DNA of 64,000 nt from Gemmatimonadaceae bacterium (GTDB lineage: Bacteria; Gemmatimonadota; Gemmatimonadetes; Gemmatimonadales; Gemmatimonadaceae), in the NCBI GenBank assembly GCA_037721215.1, contig JBBJNV010000026.1:1-64000 (forward strand), in the 5' to 3' direction. Under the pieces are notes generated by a model. It worked only from the letters and a program-made list of their open reading frames with translations. It was not told the DNA's origin and made no database searches. Positions 43,572 through 51,571 of the stretch are shown piece after piece (within the stretch, counting starts at the first letter, position 1; every line of letters begins with the position of its first letter). A program made the translations under genes and the position numbers.

Positions 43572-45470
43572 TCAGTCGTCGAGGCCGCAGGCGCAGGTGT
43601 TCACTTCACGCGTAATGAGGCCGCCCTCCGACTGAATGTGGGTCGTGCACGGCATGCACGGATCGAAGCTGCGAATTGCACGGAGCACGTCCAGCCCGCG
43701 GAACTTCGCCGGATCATTGGACTCCTCCAGCAACGGCGTGTTCAGCACCGCTTCTTCGTACGGACCCGGCTGTCCCCAGCGGTCAGTTGGCGATGCATTC
43801 CAGGTCGACGGCGTGACGATCTGGTAGTTGGACACTGCGCCGCGATCAAGCGTCAGATGGTGGGTCAGATAACCCCGGCCCGCTCCCCAGAATCCAACCC
43901 CCTGCTGAGTTCCGCGCTTGGGGATCTCGAACTTCGTGCTCGTCTTCGTGTCACCATCCTTGAGCCTTTCCATGGCACCCCGCCATTGCTCGAACGCAAT
44001 GAGCGTCGTGAACGCCATGCAGTAGGCGCGCGCACGATTCCGCTCAAACGCGTTCCACACCTCGGGCACGTGCCACTCGAGCTCGGTCTCTGGCAGTGCT
44101 CCCGCCGGCATCCGCATCTTCAGCGAGTGCCCGGTGGATTCCATGAAGGGACTGTCGGGCATCTTCTGGGCGACGGCGGAATTCCAGAGCCGTGCGTACG
44201 CGCCACCTTCCATTGCCTGCCGATCCCACCGTGGCGTTGTATCCCAGGTGTACTTCTCCTTCCAGTTTTGTCCCTGCGGACGCGGACGCGTGACCTTGTT
44301 CCACGGATGGTATGGCGACAGGGGGTTGCCGCTGGGATCAGTCGGGAAATGCTGCTGCTGTCCCTCGCCGGTCCAGTCCTCGTAATAGGAATGCTCGACG
44401 AATTCCTCGAGGCCGATGTTGATCGTCTTCAGATCGGTGGTGACGAGCTTGCCATCGACGATCGCACCCGGAGTCGCCCACCGGCGGTTCCCCCACTCAT
44501 TGCAGTTTTCGTACGTGGCGTCATACGCATCAGGATGATCGAAGATACCAGTGTCGATCATGTTCGCCCGGCGCGCGCCAACTTTCTTGTACTCTGGATT
44601 GGCCTCATAAAAAAAGGTCGTGATGTCATCCCAGATGAGCGCGAGCTTCTTGGAGTAATCGAAGAACTGCGACAGGCGGACGAACATCTCGTTCATCACC
44701 GTCAGGTTGATCGTCGAGCTCATGCCTCCCGGCACGATGGTCTGAGGATGCGGATACTTGCCGCAGATCAGCACATATGCCTCGCGCGCGACGCGCGTCA
44801 TGTGGAGCGCCTCGAGGTAGAGTTTACCCGTGAGCGGATTCAGATCAGTCATCAGATCGGCAATCGTCCTGTAGCCATGGATCGCCGTGTGATGAGCCTC
44901 GGTCGTGGTGGCGCGGGCGTAGAGTGACGGGTTGGTGGGCTCGACGATCACCTGCGAATAATCCGGGCCCGCCAGAAGATGCAGGTGAAGCGGATGGTCG
45001 TACAGAAACTCGAGCGCCAGCGCGAGGTTGCGGATGAGAACGCCAAGCGGGGGCGGGCAGCATCCGATCGCCATCTCGATGGCAAGCGCGGAACACGTTG
45101 AGTGGACGCCGCCGCAAACGCCGCAGGCCCGGCTCGTTATGTAGATGGCGTCGCGCGGATCCCGGCCAATCATGATGACTTCATAGCCGCGAAAAAGCGT
45201 TGCGACAGAACGCGCCTCGATGATCTTCCGGTTCTCGAAATCGGCGACGGTATGGAACGCAAGCGCACCGGCAACGCGCGTGACTGGGTCAAAATCCACA
45301 TTCTTTATGTGGCCGTTCCGCTTGAGCAGGTCCTCGATCTTGTCCGAGGTCAGCTGTCTCGGTCCCTCTGGCGGCGTCGCGGTCGCCGTAGCATATGGAT
45401 CGCCCACCCCATTCCGCAGGAACGGCTTGCCGCTGGCGTCGAACTCTACCGGTAGATTTTTAAAGCACAT
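43572..45470 (-). CDS. [NiFe]-hydrogenase large subunit (group 1h/1l-like)
   Basis: This 632-residue catalytic subunit oxidises H2 at the NiFe(CN)2CO site. The L1 motif RACGVCGGVH has C116, C119 and H123; the L2 motif DPCMPCTTH has C605, C608 and H611. A C-terminal tail of 21 residues after His611 (ending NTCACGLDD) is the expected A31 cleavage product. FLYDHPLHLHLLAGPDYS and the accessory set recall group 1h (or the recently proposed 1l) enzymes that oxidise atmospheric H2, but the subgroup needs a tree. All four nickel ligands are Cys, so it is not a NiFeSe enzyme. It lies 46 bp after the fifth small membrane gene. Confidence 0.95.
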   Translation of the reverse strand: MCFKNLPVEFDASGKPFLRNGVGDPYATATATPPEGPRQLTSDKIEDLLKRNGHIKNVDFDPVTRVAGALAFHTVADFENRKIIEARSVATLFRGYEVIMIGRDPRDAIYITSRACGVCGGVHSTCSALAIEMAIGCCPPPLGVLIRNLALALEFLYDHPLHLHLLAGPDYSQVIVEPTNPSLYARATTTEAHHTAIHGYRTIADLMTDLNPLTGKLYLEALHMTRVAREAYVLICGKYPHPQTIVPGGMSSTINLTVMNEMFVRLSQFFDYSKKLALIWDDITTFFYEANPEYKKVGARRANMIDTGIFDHPDAYDATYENCNEWGNRRWATPGAIVDGKLVTTDLKTINIGLEEFVEHSYYEDWTGEGQQQHFPTDPSGNPLSPYHPWNKVTRPRPQGQNWKEKYTWDTTPRWDRQAMEGGAYARLWNSAVAQKMPDSPFMESTGHSLKMRMPAGALPETELEWHVPEVWNAFERNRARAYCMAFTTLIAFEQWRGAMERLKDGDTKTSTKFEIPKRGTQQGVGFWGAGRGYLTHHLTLDRGAVSNYQIVTPSTWNASPTDRWGQPGPYEEAVLNTPLLEESNDPAKFRGLDVLRAIRSFDPCMPCTTHIQSEGGLITREVNTCACGLDD

Positions 45471-45516
45471 GTCGGTTCGGATTGGTTAGGTGAGCCTGAC
45501 CACAGTTGGCGCGTGA

Positions 45517-45780
45517 CTAAGTAAGCCTGAAAACGGTTGCCGCGCGGCCGAGATGCCCGTCGGCGACGCGCAACCCGCCAAGCAGCGCAACGAGGGCTCC
45601 GTTGATCGTCGTCAGCTTCTCGGGCAGAGGCGCCGTGTGACCGGCCACGGCTTCGAGGCCGTCGGCAATCGCGGCGACGCTCTTTTTCGCGGAGAGCAGA
45701 GCCCACGCAATCGCAATGAGAAAACCCGCGAGCGCGATAACGACGAGCGCTACAGTAATCAGGGTAAGTGTCAGCAGCAT
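45517..45780 (-). CDS. Small single-TM protein E of hydrogenase operon
   Basis: This 87-residue protein has an N-terminal TM helix (about residues 3-30, LTLITVALVVIALAGFLIAI) and an amphipathic helical tail with TAPLPEKLTTINGALVALL. The tail resembles that of protein C (46096-46416; TGGLAPEVIKLNGGLTAV), so the two form one paralogous pair. It is the last of five consecutive small membrane genes between the two hydrogenase subunit genes and lies 10 bp after gene D. Membrane anchoring or oligomerisation of the hydrogenase is suggested. Confidence 0.8.
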   Translation of the reverse strand: MLLTLTLITVALVVIALAGFLIAIAWALLSAKKSVAAIADGLEAVAGHTAPLPEKLTTINGALVALLGGLRVADGHLGRAATVFRLT

Positions 45781-45790
45781 TATTGTATCC

Positions 45791-46099
45791 TCACCCGGCT
45801 CTCTGCTCGAGAACGTTGGCGACGGTGTCGAGTTTTCCCGCTACGTTCCCGGCGGTTCCGAGAATCTGTGTGGCTACTTCAATTGTTGCATCCAGGGCGA
45901 CGATATTTGCCGTATTTCCGGCGATACCACCCGCCGCCGTCAACGCTTCTGCCGCGAAGTGCTGGATAGACCTCGCCGCACGCCATGTGCGATGCAGATA
46001 ATAAACGGCCAGCGGAACGAACAGACCGAGTGTAAGAATGAGTCCCGTCCACCAGATGGCGAACACGGCGTCAGGAAACATCTCCGCGGATGTCGTCAT
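45791..46099 (-). CDS. Small single-TM protein D of hydrogenase operon
   Basis: This 102-residue protein has one TM helix at about residues 12-34 (FAIWWTGLILTLGLFVPLAV), then a helical tail NTANIVALDATIEVATQIL that matches the pattern in proteins A and B (I..NT..I.AL..T..VA..IL). ATG at 46099 overlaps the stop of gene C by 4 bp; the open frame runs further upstream only as antisense-like Arg-rich sequence. It is probably cytosol-facing and in contact with the hydrogenase. Confidence 0.8.
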   Translation of the reverse strand: MTTSAEMFPDAVFAIWWTGLILTLGLFVPLAVYYLHRTWRAARSIQHFAAEALTAAGGIAGNTANIVALDATIEVATQILGTAGNVAGKLDTVANVLEQRAG

Positions 46100-46416
46100 T
46101 TCGCCCCCTGCGCCGACACCGCTGTGATCACTCCACCCAGATTCCTGTCGATCGCGCCCATGCCGTCGCGGACCGCCGTGAGCCCCCCGTTCAGCTTGAT
46201 CACTTCCGGAGCGAGACCGCCCGTCTGGACCTCGATCGCTCGCACACCGAGCCGAATCTTCGATAGAAAGCTGGCAGGATTTCCGTAACCGGCCTTCTTG
46301 CTGCCGCCAATCTTTTCGAGCTCGGTTGTAATAGAGCTGAGAAACAAAACAAGCGCGATGAAAAGCGCGGCAGCCGCAACAAGCGAGATCAGGGCAAGCA
46401 GCGTCATCGTATTCAT
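46096..46416 (-). CDS. Small single-TM protein C of hydrogenase operon
   Basis: This 106-residue protein has a TM helix at about 4-28 (TLLALISLVAAAALFIALVL), then a helical tail with TGGLAPEVIKLNGGLTAV and IDRNLGGVI. The tail is related to protein E but not to A, B and D. ATG at 46416 overlaps the stop of gene B by ATGA, and its own stop overlaps gene D. Confidence 0.8.
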   Translation of the reverse strand: MNTMTLLALISLVAAAALFIALVLFLSSITTELEKIGGSKKAGYGNPASFLSKIRLGVRAIEVQTGGLAPEVIKLNGGLTAVRDGMGAIDRNLGGVITAVSAQGAK

Positions 46417-46745
46417 CGGAGCCACTCCGGTCCAATCACACACGTGGGACACATCGAGCATTCCTCGGCATGCGAGTGCACGCCCGCCGTGGCATTCACC
46501 ACCCCGACCGCCGACCCGAGAATCTTCCCCGCGACGAGATTGGTTCGCTTGAGCAGCGCGATGTGGATGGTGTTGTTGGCGATGCGCTGCCCCACGTTCC
46601 AGATCGCGGACACTCCGCCGGTGATGTCGCGGGCGGTGCGCAGTATCAGCGTGAGCAGGATCGCTACGACAACGAGAACCGCGACGAAAACGCCAAGCGT
46701 TATCATCCAGATCGTCTGAACTGTTTCCGGGGTTATCTCAGACAC
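46413..46745 (-). CDS. Small single-TM protein B of hydrogenase operon
   Basis: This 110-residue protein has a TM helix at about 9-35 (IWMITLGVFVAVLVVVAILL) and a tail NNTIHIALLKRTNLVAGKIL of the A/B/D type. Unlike the other four, the C-terminus carries His and Cys residues (HSHAEECSMCPTC), a possible metal site. GTG at 46745 is preferred because it overlaps the stop of gene A by 8 bp and gives a short N-terminus; the frame is open to 46799. Confidence 0.78.
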   Translation of the reverse strand: MSEITPETVQTIWMITLGVFVAVLVVVAILLTLILRTARDITGGVSAIWNVGQRIANNTIHIALLKRTNLVAGKILGSAVGVVNATAGVHSHAEECSMCPTCVIGPEWLR

Positions 46746-47049
46746 GGGAAGGCCCTCCACTCGCTCCCGCATGACTCTCCAGGGCCGCCACCAGCGCACC
46801 GCCCTTTGCCTCTATGCTTTGTACTGTTTCGAGAAGCTGACCCGCCACCTCGTTAGTCGTCTCGAGTGCCCAGATCGGCATCGTGCTCTCGCGAATTTTC
46901 TCCGCCGCCGCCAGCGCCCGCCGCGCGTGAGCAAGAATGCTGCGCGCGGTGAGCCAGATTGTTATCAGCAACACTGCGGCAATCAGAATCACCACCACCG
47001 CCAGCGCCATCCAGAGTCCCCACGATCTCCACAGCTCAGTGTCTGTCAC
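46738..47049 (-). CDS. Small single-TM protein A of hydrogenase operon
   Basis: This 103-residue protein has a TM helix at about 11-34 (LWMALAVVVILIAAVLLITI), then a helical, partly coiled-coil tail (RRALAAAEKIRESTMPIWAL, TTNEVAGQLLETVQSI) of the A/B/D type. Its ATG lies 14 bp inside the small-subunit gene, so translation is probably coupled. It is the first of the five-gene array. Confidence 0.8.
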   Translation of the reverse strand: MTDTELWRSWGLWMALAVVVILIAAVLLITIWLTARSILAHARRALAAAEKIRESTMPIWALETTNEVAGQLLETVQSIEAKGGALVAALESHAGASGGPSRV

Positions 47050-48340
47050 GGGTGTCCTCTATCGTGGAGTTGTCATCCAGATAATCGCTCTTCGAACCCG
47101 GTCGGTCACCGCCCCAGAATCTATCTTCGGTACCCCTGGGACGGCCCGGCGCCTTCGCCCCCCAGAACTGCCATTTCTTGTAGAAGAACTCCATAAGCTT
47201 GAGTGACGGAGTGGCGGTATTCACGTTTGCCCACCCGCTCGGCACTGCATTGAGCTTGTCCCAGCGCACTTCTGAGTTCGCGTGCCGGTTGCTCAGCCGC
47301 CGCGCGCGCCGGATCACCGCCCCCACCCCACGCGACATCGTCGTCGAGATAAGTCCGCCCGGGGGCTCCTTATAGAATGGCGAAAACTTGTCGGGGAACC
47401 CCGGCATCGTGCAGGCAATGCAGACCCCGCCGGCCTCCATGCACCCTCCCATGTGGTTCAACGCGCCGCGCTTCACGATGTTGCAGTTGACCACCGGCCC
47501 CCAGCATCCGAGCTCGATAAGGCACTCGGGGTCGCCATAGTTCTTGGCGAACACTCCTTCCTCATAGTACCCGGCGCGCGTGCAGCCGCGGTGAACACTC
47601 TCGGTGAACAGCCACGATGGACGGCCAAGCTCGTCAAAGGAAGGAAGCGGTCCGAGGCCCTGCAGAAAAAGCAGTACGGCAAAAACCGTCTCGGTGAAGT
47701 TGTCGCCCTGTGGCGCGCAACCCGGGATGTTGATCACCGGGAGGCCGAAAGCGCTTCTGTAGTCCTTACCGAGAAAGTCCATCAGGCTCATCGAGCCGGT
47801 GGGATTCCCGACCGCGGAGGGGATACCTCCCCACGTGGCGCATGTGCCGATCGCTATGGTGGCAGCCGCGCCGGGAGCGAGACGGGAGATCCACGTTGCC
47901 GTGGGAACCGGTCCATGGCCATCGGTTCCTTCAATTGCCTGGCTACCCATCGCCGAGAAATAACCCCCGGTGCGCGCAGCGATGCGCTCGTCCGCGATCG
48001 AGCCTTCAGCTACGATGACATACGGATCCTCGAGCTTCCCTTCCCACGCATCCAGCATCGGCTGGATGAACGCCTCGCCGTGCTCGACCGAAAGCACCGT
48101 GTGGTGAAGCAGGACCTGAGGCATCGTGGGCACCGTGCCGAGCAGCAGCCCCTCGATGCCCGGGTTCGTGGCTCCGGCGACGGCCACGGTGCATCCGTCG
48201 CAGCTCATTCCGGCTATCCAGAAAACGTGCACAGTCTTGATTGGGCCGAGCGGCAACCGTTCGGGCCGGGGATGAGGGAGCGTCGCCGGAATAGGTGGCT
48301 GCGTGGTCTTGATTGTATCCTGTTCAACCGCTGTCGCCAT
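47036..48340 (-). CDS. [NiFe]-hydrogenase small subunit
   Basis: This 434-residue Fe-S electron-transfer subunit starts at the ATG at 48340, which has AAGGAG 7 nt upstream. Proximal-cluster region: WIAGMSCDGCTVAVAGATNP (C47 and C50 in this numbering), IGTCATWGG and IPGCAPQGDN. Medial/distal region: HRGCTRAGYYEEG, CLIELGCWGP, GGCMEAGGVCIACTMPGFPD. No Tat (RRxFxK) signal and no C-terminal TM helix are present, so the enzyme faces the cytoplasm and needs another membrane anchor, probably the five small TM proteins encoded next. It is the first gene of the long leftward hydrogenase operon. Confidence 0.94.
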   Translation of the reverse strand: MATAVEQDTIKTTQPPIPATLPHPRPERLPLGPIKTVHVFWIAGMSCDGCTVAVAGATNPGIEGLLLGTVPTMPQVLLHHTVLSVEHGEAFIQPMLDAWEGKLEDPYVIVAEGSIADERIAARTGGYFSAMGSQAIEGTDGHGPVPTATWISRLAPGAAATIAIGTCATWGGIPSAVGNPTGSMSLMDFLGKDYRSAFGLPVINIPGCAPQGDNFTETVFAVLLFLQGLGPLPSFDELGRPSWLFTESVHRGCTRAGYYEEGVFAKNYGDPECLIELGCWGPVVNCNIVKRGALNHMGGCMEAGGVCIACTMPGFPDKFSPFYKEPPGGLISTTMSRGVGAVIRRARRLSNRHANSEVRWDKLNAVPSGWANVNTATPSLKLMEFFYKKWQFWGAKAPGRPRGTEDRFWGGDRPGSKSDYLDDNSTIEDTRDRH

Positions 48341-48652
48341 GACGTGCTCCTTTCGCAATCCGGGAAGTATACGCCGCCGCCTGCCGCCCGGATCTCGGTT
48401 GGGCAGCCGACGCGGACGCCGTTTAGCTGTTTACAAGGGTTACAAAACAAATACCTTCAATTCACATGCCGTTGACGGCCGCACACACGTCCCGCACACA
48501 ATGCAGGTTGCGCGTTCCGATACAGCGTATATATCACTTAGTCGACAACGGTGAAAGGACGAACTGGCCTGAACCGGTGAAACGACCAGTCGCTCGAACC
48601 CGCAGCGGCTTGTTCGGCTGCGGCCGTTTTCCACTCCAGAAGGGAGGCAAAA
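48341..48652. promoter_or_regulatory. Divergent control region, hydrogenase operon / hypC
   Basis: This 312-bp gap lies between the leftward hydrogenase operon and rightward hypC. On the plus strand, TTGCGC and TATATA near 48510-48535 could form a weak promoter. CGCAGC (48601-48606) and GCTGCG (48617-48622) form a 6-bp stem followed shortly by TTTT, a possible leader hairpin before hypC. I see no clear FNR, NikR or sigma-54 site. Confidence 0.45.
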
Positions 48653-48922
48653 GTGTGTCTAGCGATTCCTGGACAGATCGTCGACTTCGTCGACGGCCAT
48701 CCGCATCTGGCGGTCATCGAAGTGTCGGGCGTTCGTCGCAAGGTGAACATCGACCTGTTGCGCGAGGATGGTCTCACGCTGTCGGACTGGGTTCTGATTC
48801 ACGTCGGGTTCGCCATGAGCAAGATCAGCCCCGAGCATGCGCAGGAGCAGATCAGCCTGCTGACCATGCTCGGTGAAGAGGGTGAAGCGGTCCGCGAGCT
48901 CGAAGGCTATCAATTTGGCTAG
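48653..48922 (+). CDS. hypC: Hydrogenase assembly chaperone HypC/HybG
   Basis: This 89-residue protein begins MCLAIPGQI, the HypC signature with Cys2 that binds the Fe(CN)2CO precursor together with HypD and passes it to the large subunit. VIEVSGVRRKVNIDLL and DWVLIHVGFAMSKIS are family-typical. It starts with GTG at 48653 after a strong AGGGAGG ribosome site. It is transcribed away from the hydrogenase operon and leads into the ABC importer genes. The other maturation genes (hypA, B, D, E, F) are not in the window. Confidence 0.95.
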   Translation: MCLAIPGQIVDFVDGHPHLAVIEVSGVRRKVNIDLLREDGLTLSDWVLIHVGFAMSKISPEHAQEQISLLTMLGEEGEAVRELEGYQFG

Positions 48923-49053
48923 CGGCTGTAAATGAGCAGTTTGGAGGACATTCGCCACAGGAGATAGCGCGTGCATTCCATCGGGGCCTCGCTCGCGGAA
49001 TCGCCAGTGGGATTGAATGGCTGGCCGATAAGTATGGCGCGGCAACGGCCGGT

Positions 49054-50592
49054 TTGCTGCTCGCACTCGCCATGCTGTCCGCGTGCGGGCCCGCCGAGCA
49101 ATCGACCGGGAAATCGAGCGACGCCGCCGCGGATTTGCAGGAGTTGAAGGTCGGCGCCCTTGAAGATGAATTCGGTCTTCAGCTCAACAGGCCCCGGCTT
49201 GGTATGTATCCTCTCAATACCGGCATCTGTGAGCCGCTGTTCAGGCTCACTAACGACCTGCAGGCCAAGCCATGGCTCGCGACGAAGGTCGAGTACCGCG
49301 GCGATAATACCTTCCGTTTTACCCTGCGCCAGGGAGTGGTTTTCCACGACGGCAGCCCACTCGATGCAAATGATGTGAAGTTCACGCTCGACCACGCTGT
49401 GCGTGTAAAGACGCAATACAGCTTTCTGTCCGACCAATCCGTTCGCGTCATCGATGACTCGACGGTGGATGTGCGGCCATCCGTTCCGAATCTGCGTCTG
49501 GCAGACCAGATCGTGCATTCTCTCTGGAGCGTAATCGCGACGGGCAACGATCCGACCACTCGACCAAACTGCACCGGTCCCTTCCGATTTCTGGAGTACT
49601 CGCCACAGAGCCACTTCACGGTCGTTCGCAATGATTCCTACTGGGGCGAGAAAGCGAAACTGCAGCGGATCACGTTCCGCTTCTTCCAGGACGACAACAC
49701 CCGGGCGCTGGCGCTCCGAGCCGGCGAAGTTGATGCAATCTTTGACGTCAACCGGGGGACAATCGCCAGCCTTCGCGAAACGCCTGGACTGAAGATTCTT
49801 GCGGCACCGCCGGGTTCGACGATTCTGATGTACATCTCGACGCGTGGTGCACCACCGTACACGATCATGGCTGATCAGCGAGTCCGTCGCGCAGTGGCCA
49901 TGGCCATCGACAGGAAAGTTCTGGTCGATCGGGTGCTCGGCGGATACGCCGCCCTCGTCAACTCGGTCAACCCGCCAGCCGCACTTGGCAGGCACGCGGC
50001 GGCAATCAATGGGGTCCCATACGATCCGGCAGGAGCCCGACGACTGCTCGACGCAGCCGGATGGAAATTATCGGGAGATCGCGTGCGGATGAATGGCAGC
50101 CGGCGGCTCGCACTGGTCATGATCATGCAGCCCGGCAACGTCGATCGAGTGGTTGGAGAGTTCATTCAGGCGCAGCTTGCTGCTGTAGGCGCCGAAGTGC
50201 GAATCGAGCATCTGGATCCGGGCGCGTTCTCGGCGCGGATCAATTCAGGCACGTTCGATCTGGATATTGAAGTCCCCAGCCAGAATGACGCGAACCCCGC
50301 GTTTCTTCTGTCACTTCGCTGGTACTCCCGATCGCCCATCGCCAGTGCCCGTTTCATGCCGGTCGGCCCGCGCTTCGATTCACTGGTTACTGCCGCGCTC
50401 ACGAGCGAATCCCGCGACGACACGCAGCGACGCGCGTCCGAGGCAATGCAGGTGCTGGTGAGCGATGAAGTGGCGGCGATTCCCCTGGCGGGGATATATC
50501 GCATCTACGCGATGACGGACAAGGTGAGAGGGTTTGACCCTCACCCATCGCGCAACAATCAGTGGTGGAACACAGTCTGGCTAGCGAGGTGA
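49054..50592 (+). CDS. Substrate-binding lipoprotein, possible nickel importer (SBP_bac_5)
   Basis: This family 5 binding protein of about 512 residues has lipobox MLSAC followed by a Ser/Gly-rich linker. Core segments are RLGMYPLNTGICEPLFRL, FTLRQGVVFHDGSPLDANDV and CTGPFRFLEYSPQSHF. The start is unsettled: TTG at 49054 gives a very short signal, and the frame is open upstream without ATG or GTG, with CTG at 49021 as a possible earlier start. Placement after hypC suggests Ni or Ni-chelate uptake for the hydrogenase. It is paralogous to the binding protein at 52382-53950 (shared RVIDDSTVD and ARLLDAAGW-type segments). Confidence 0.85.
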   Translation: MLLALAMLSACGPAEQSTGKSSDAAADLQELKVGALEDEFGLQLNRPRLGMYPLNTGICEPLFRLTNDLQAKPWLATKVEYRGDNTFRFTLRQGVVFHDGSPLDANDVKFTLDHAVRVKTQYSFLSDQSVRVIDDSTVDVRPSVPNLRLADQIVHSLWSVIATGNDPTTRPNCTGPFRFLEYSPQSHFTVVRNDSYWGEKAKLQRITFRFFQDDNTRALALRAGEVDAIFDVNRGTIASLRETPGLKILAAPPGSTILMYISTRGAPPYTIMADQRVRRAVAMAIDRKVLVDRVLGGYAALVNSVNPPAALGRHAAAINGVPYDPAGARRLLDAAGWKLSGDRVRMNGSRRLALVMIMQPGNVDRVVGEFIQAQLAAVGAEVRIEHLDPGAFSARINSGTFDLDIEVPSQNDANPAFLLSLRWYSRSPIASARFMPVGPRFDSLVTAALTSESRDDTQRRASEAMQVLVSDEVAAIPLAGIYRIYAMTDKVRGFDPHPSRNNQWWNTVWLAR

Positions 50593-50596
50593 GCGT

Positions 50597-51571
50597 GTGT
50601 CGCTGCACCTAGCCCGCTTCATTTCCCGCCGCCTCCTTTATCTCGTTCCCGTGTGGCTCGGCGTTTCCCTTCTTGCCTTCAGTCTCGCGAACCTCGCTCC
50701 CGGTGATCCAGCCGAGCTGATGCTCGTCCGGCAGACGGGACAGTCGCCCAGCGCGGAGGCAGTCGCTCAGCTTCGTGAAGAACTCGGGTTGAACGGTCCA
50801 GCGCCGGTGCGCTACGTTCGGTGGCTCGCGAAGGTCGCAGCCGGTGATCTTGGCGAATCCTATCGCACGGGCGCGCCAGTGCTGGAACTGCTCGTCGCCC
50901 GGTTTCCTTCCACGCTTGAGCTGGCGCTGTCGGCAATGTTGCTGGCCATCCTTATTGCCCTTCCTCTGGGCGCTGTCGCCGCCATCAGACAGGATTCGAT
51001 TACCGATCACTTTGCGCGACTCGTCGCGCTGATCGGGGCCTCGGTTCCAGGGTTCGTGGTAGGTTATCTGCTGATTCTTCTTTTTGCTGTGACACTCAGG
51101 TTGCTTCCCGTGGCTGGATCAGACGGCTGGCGGTACCTCGTCCTGCCGGTTCTTACACTCGGTATCGGGGAGGCAGCAGCATTGGTTCGTCTGACACGGG
51201 CCAACATGCTCGAAGTTCTGACTGAAGATTATGTGCGCACTGCCAGGGGAAAAGGCGCACCCAGTCACACGGTGTTCGTACGACACGCACTGCGCAACGC
51301 GCTCAACCCGGTCATCACACTCTCGGCTGTTCGATTTGGACGCCTGCTTGGCGGGGCGGCAATCGTCGAGACCATCTTCGCGCGGCCCGGGGTCGGGAAA
51401 ACCGTCGTCGATGCAATCCACGACCGCGACTATCCCGTCATCCAGGGGTTCATTCTCTTTGCCGGAACGGTATTTCTGCTTGCCAATCTGCTGGTTGACG
51501 TCATGTACCCGTTACTCGATCCGCGCGTAAGGCTGAGCGGTGCAGAGAGAAGATATCGTGCATCGCTCTGA
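50597..51571 (+). CDS. ABC importer permease, NikB/DppB type
   Basis: This 324-residue permease has about six TM helices (RRLLYLVPVWLGVSLLAFSL first) and the EAA loop VLTEDYVRTARGKGAPSHTV. It starts 4 bp after the binding-protein gene and overlaps the second permease gene by about 30 bp. Together with its partners it would form a nickel- or peptide-type importer; the ATPase is not encoded nearby. Confidence 0.88.
   Translation: MSLHLARFISRRLLYLVPVWLGVSLLAFSLANLAPGDPAELMLVRQTGQSPSAEAVAQLREELGLNGPAPVRYVRWLAKVAAGDLGESYRTGAPVLELLVARFPSTLELALSAMLLAILIALPLGAVAAIRQDSITDHFARLVALIGASVPGFVVGYLLILLFAVTLRLLPVAGSDGWRYLVLPVLTLGIGEAAALVRLTRANMLEVLTEDYVRTARGKGAPSHTVFVRHALRNALNPVITLSAVRFGRLLGGAAIVETIFARPGVGKTVVDAIHDRDYPVIQGFILFAGTVFLLANLLVDVMYPLLDPRVRLSGAERRYRASL

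Noticed and set aside
43638-44927. Plus-strand open frame of 429 codons inside the hydrogenase large subunit
   Set aside because: It is antisense to a clearly conserved gene with L1 and L2 motifs and has no domain of its own.
43572-45470. Possible NiFeSe hydrogenase (Sec in L2)
   Set aside because: The L1 and L2 nickel ligands are all Cys codons; the only TGA of interest is in the CooC-like gene.
48341-48652. Nickel riboswitch or NikR site in the divergent region
   Set aside because: Only a 6-bp hairpin and weak promoter-like hexamers are visible; no recognisable riboswitch core or NikR palindrome.
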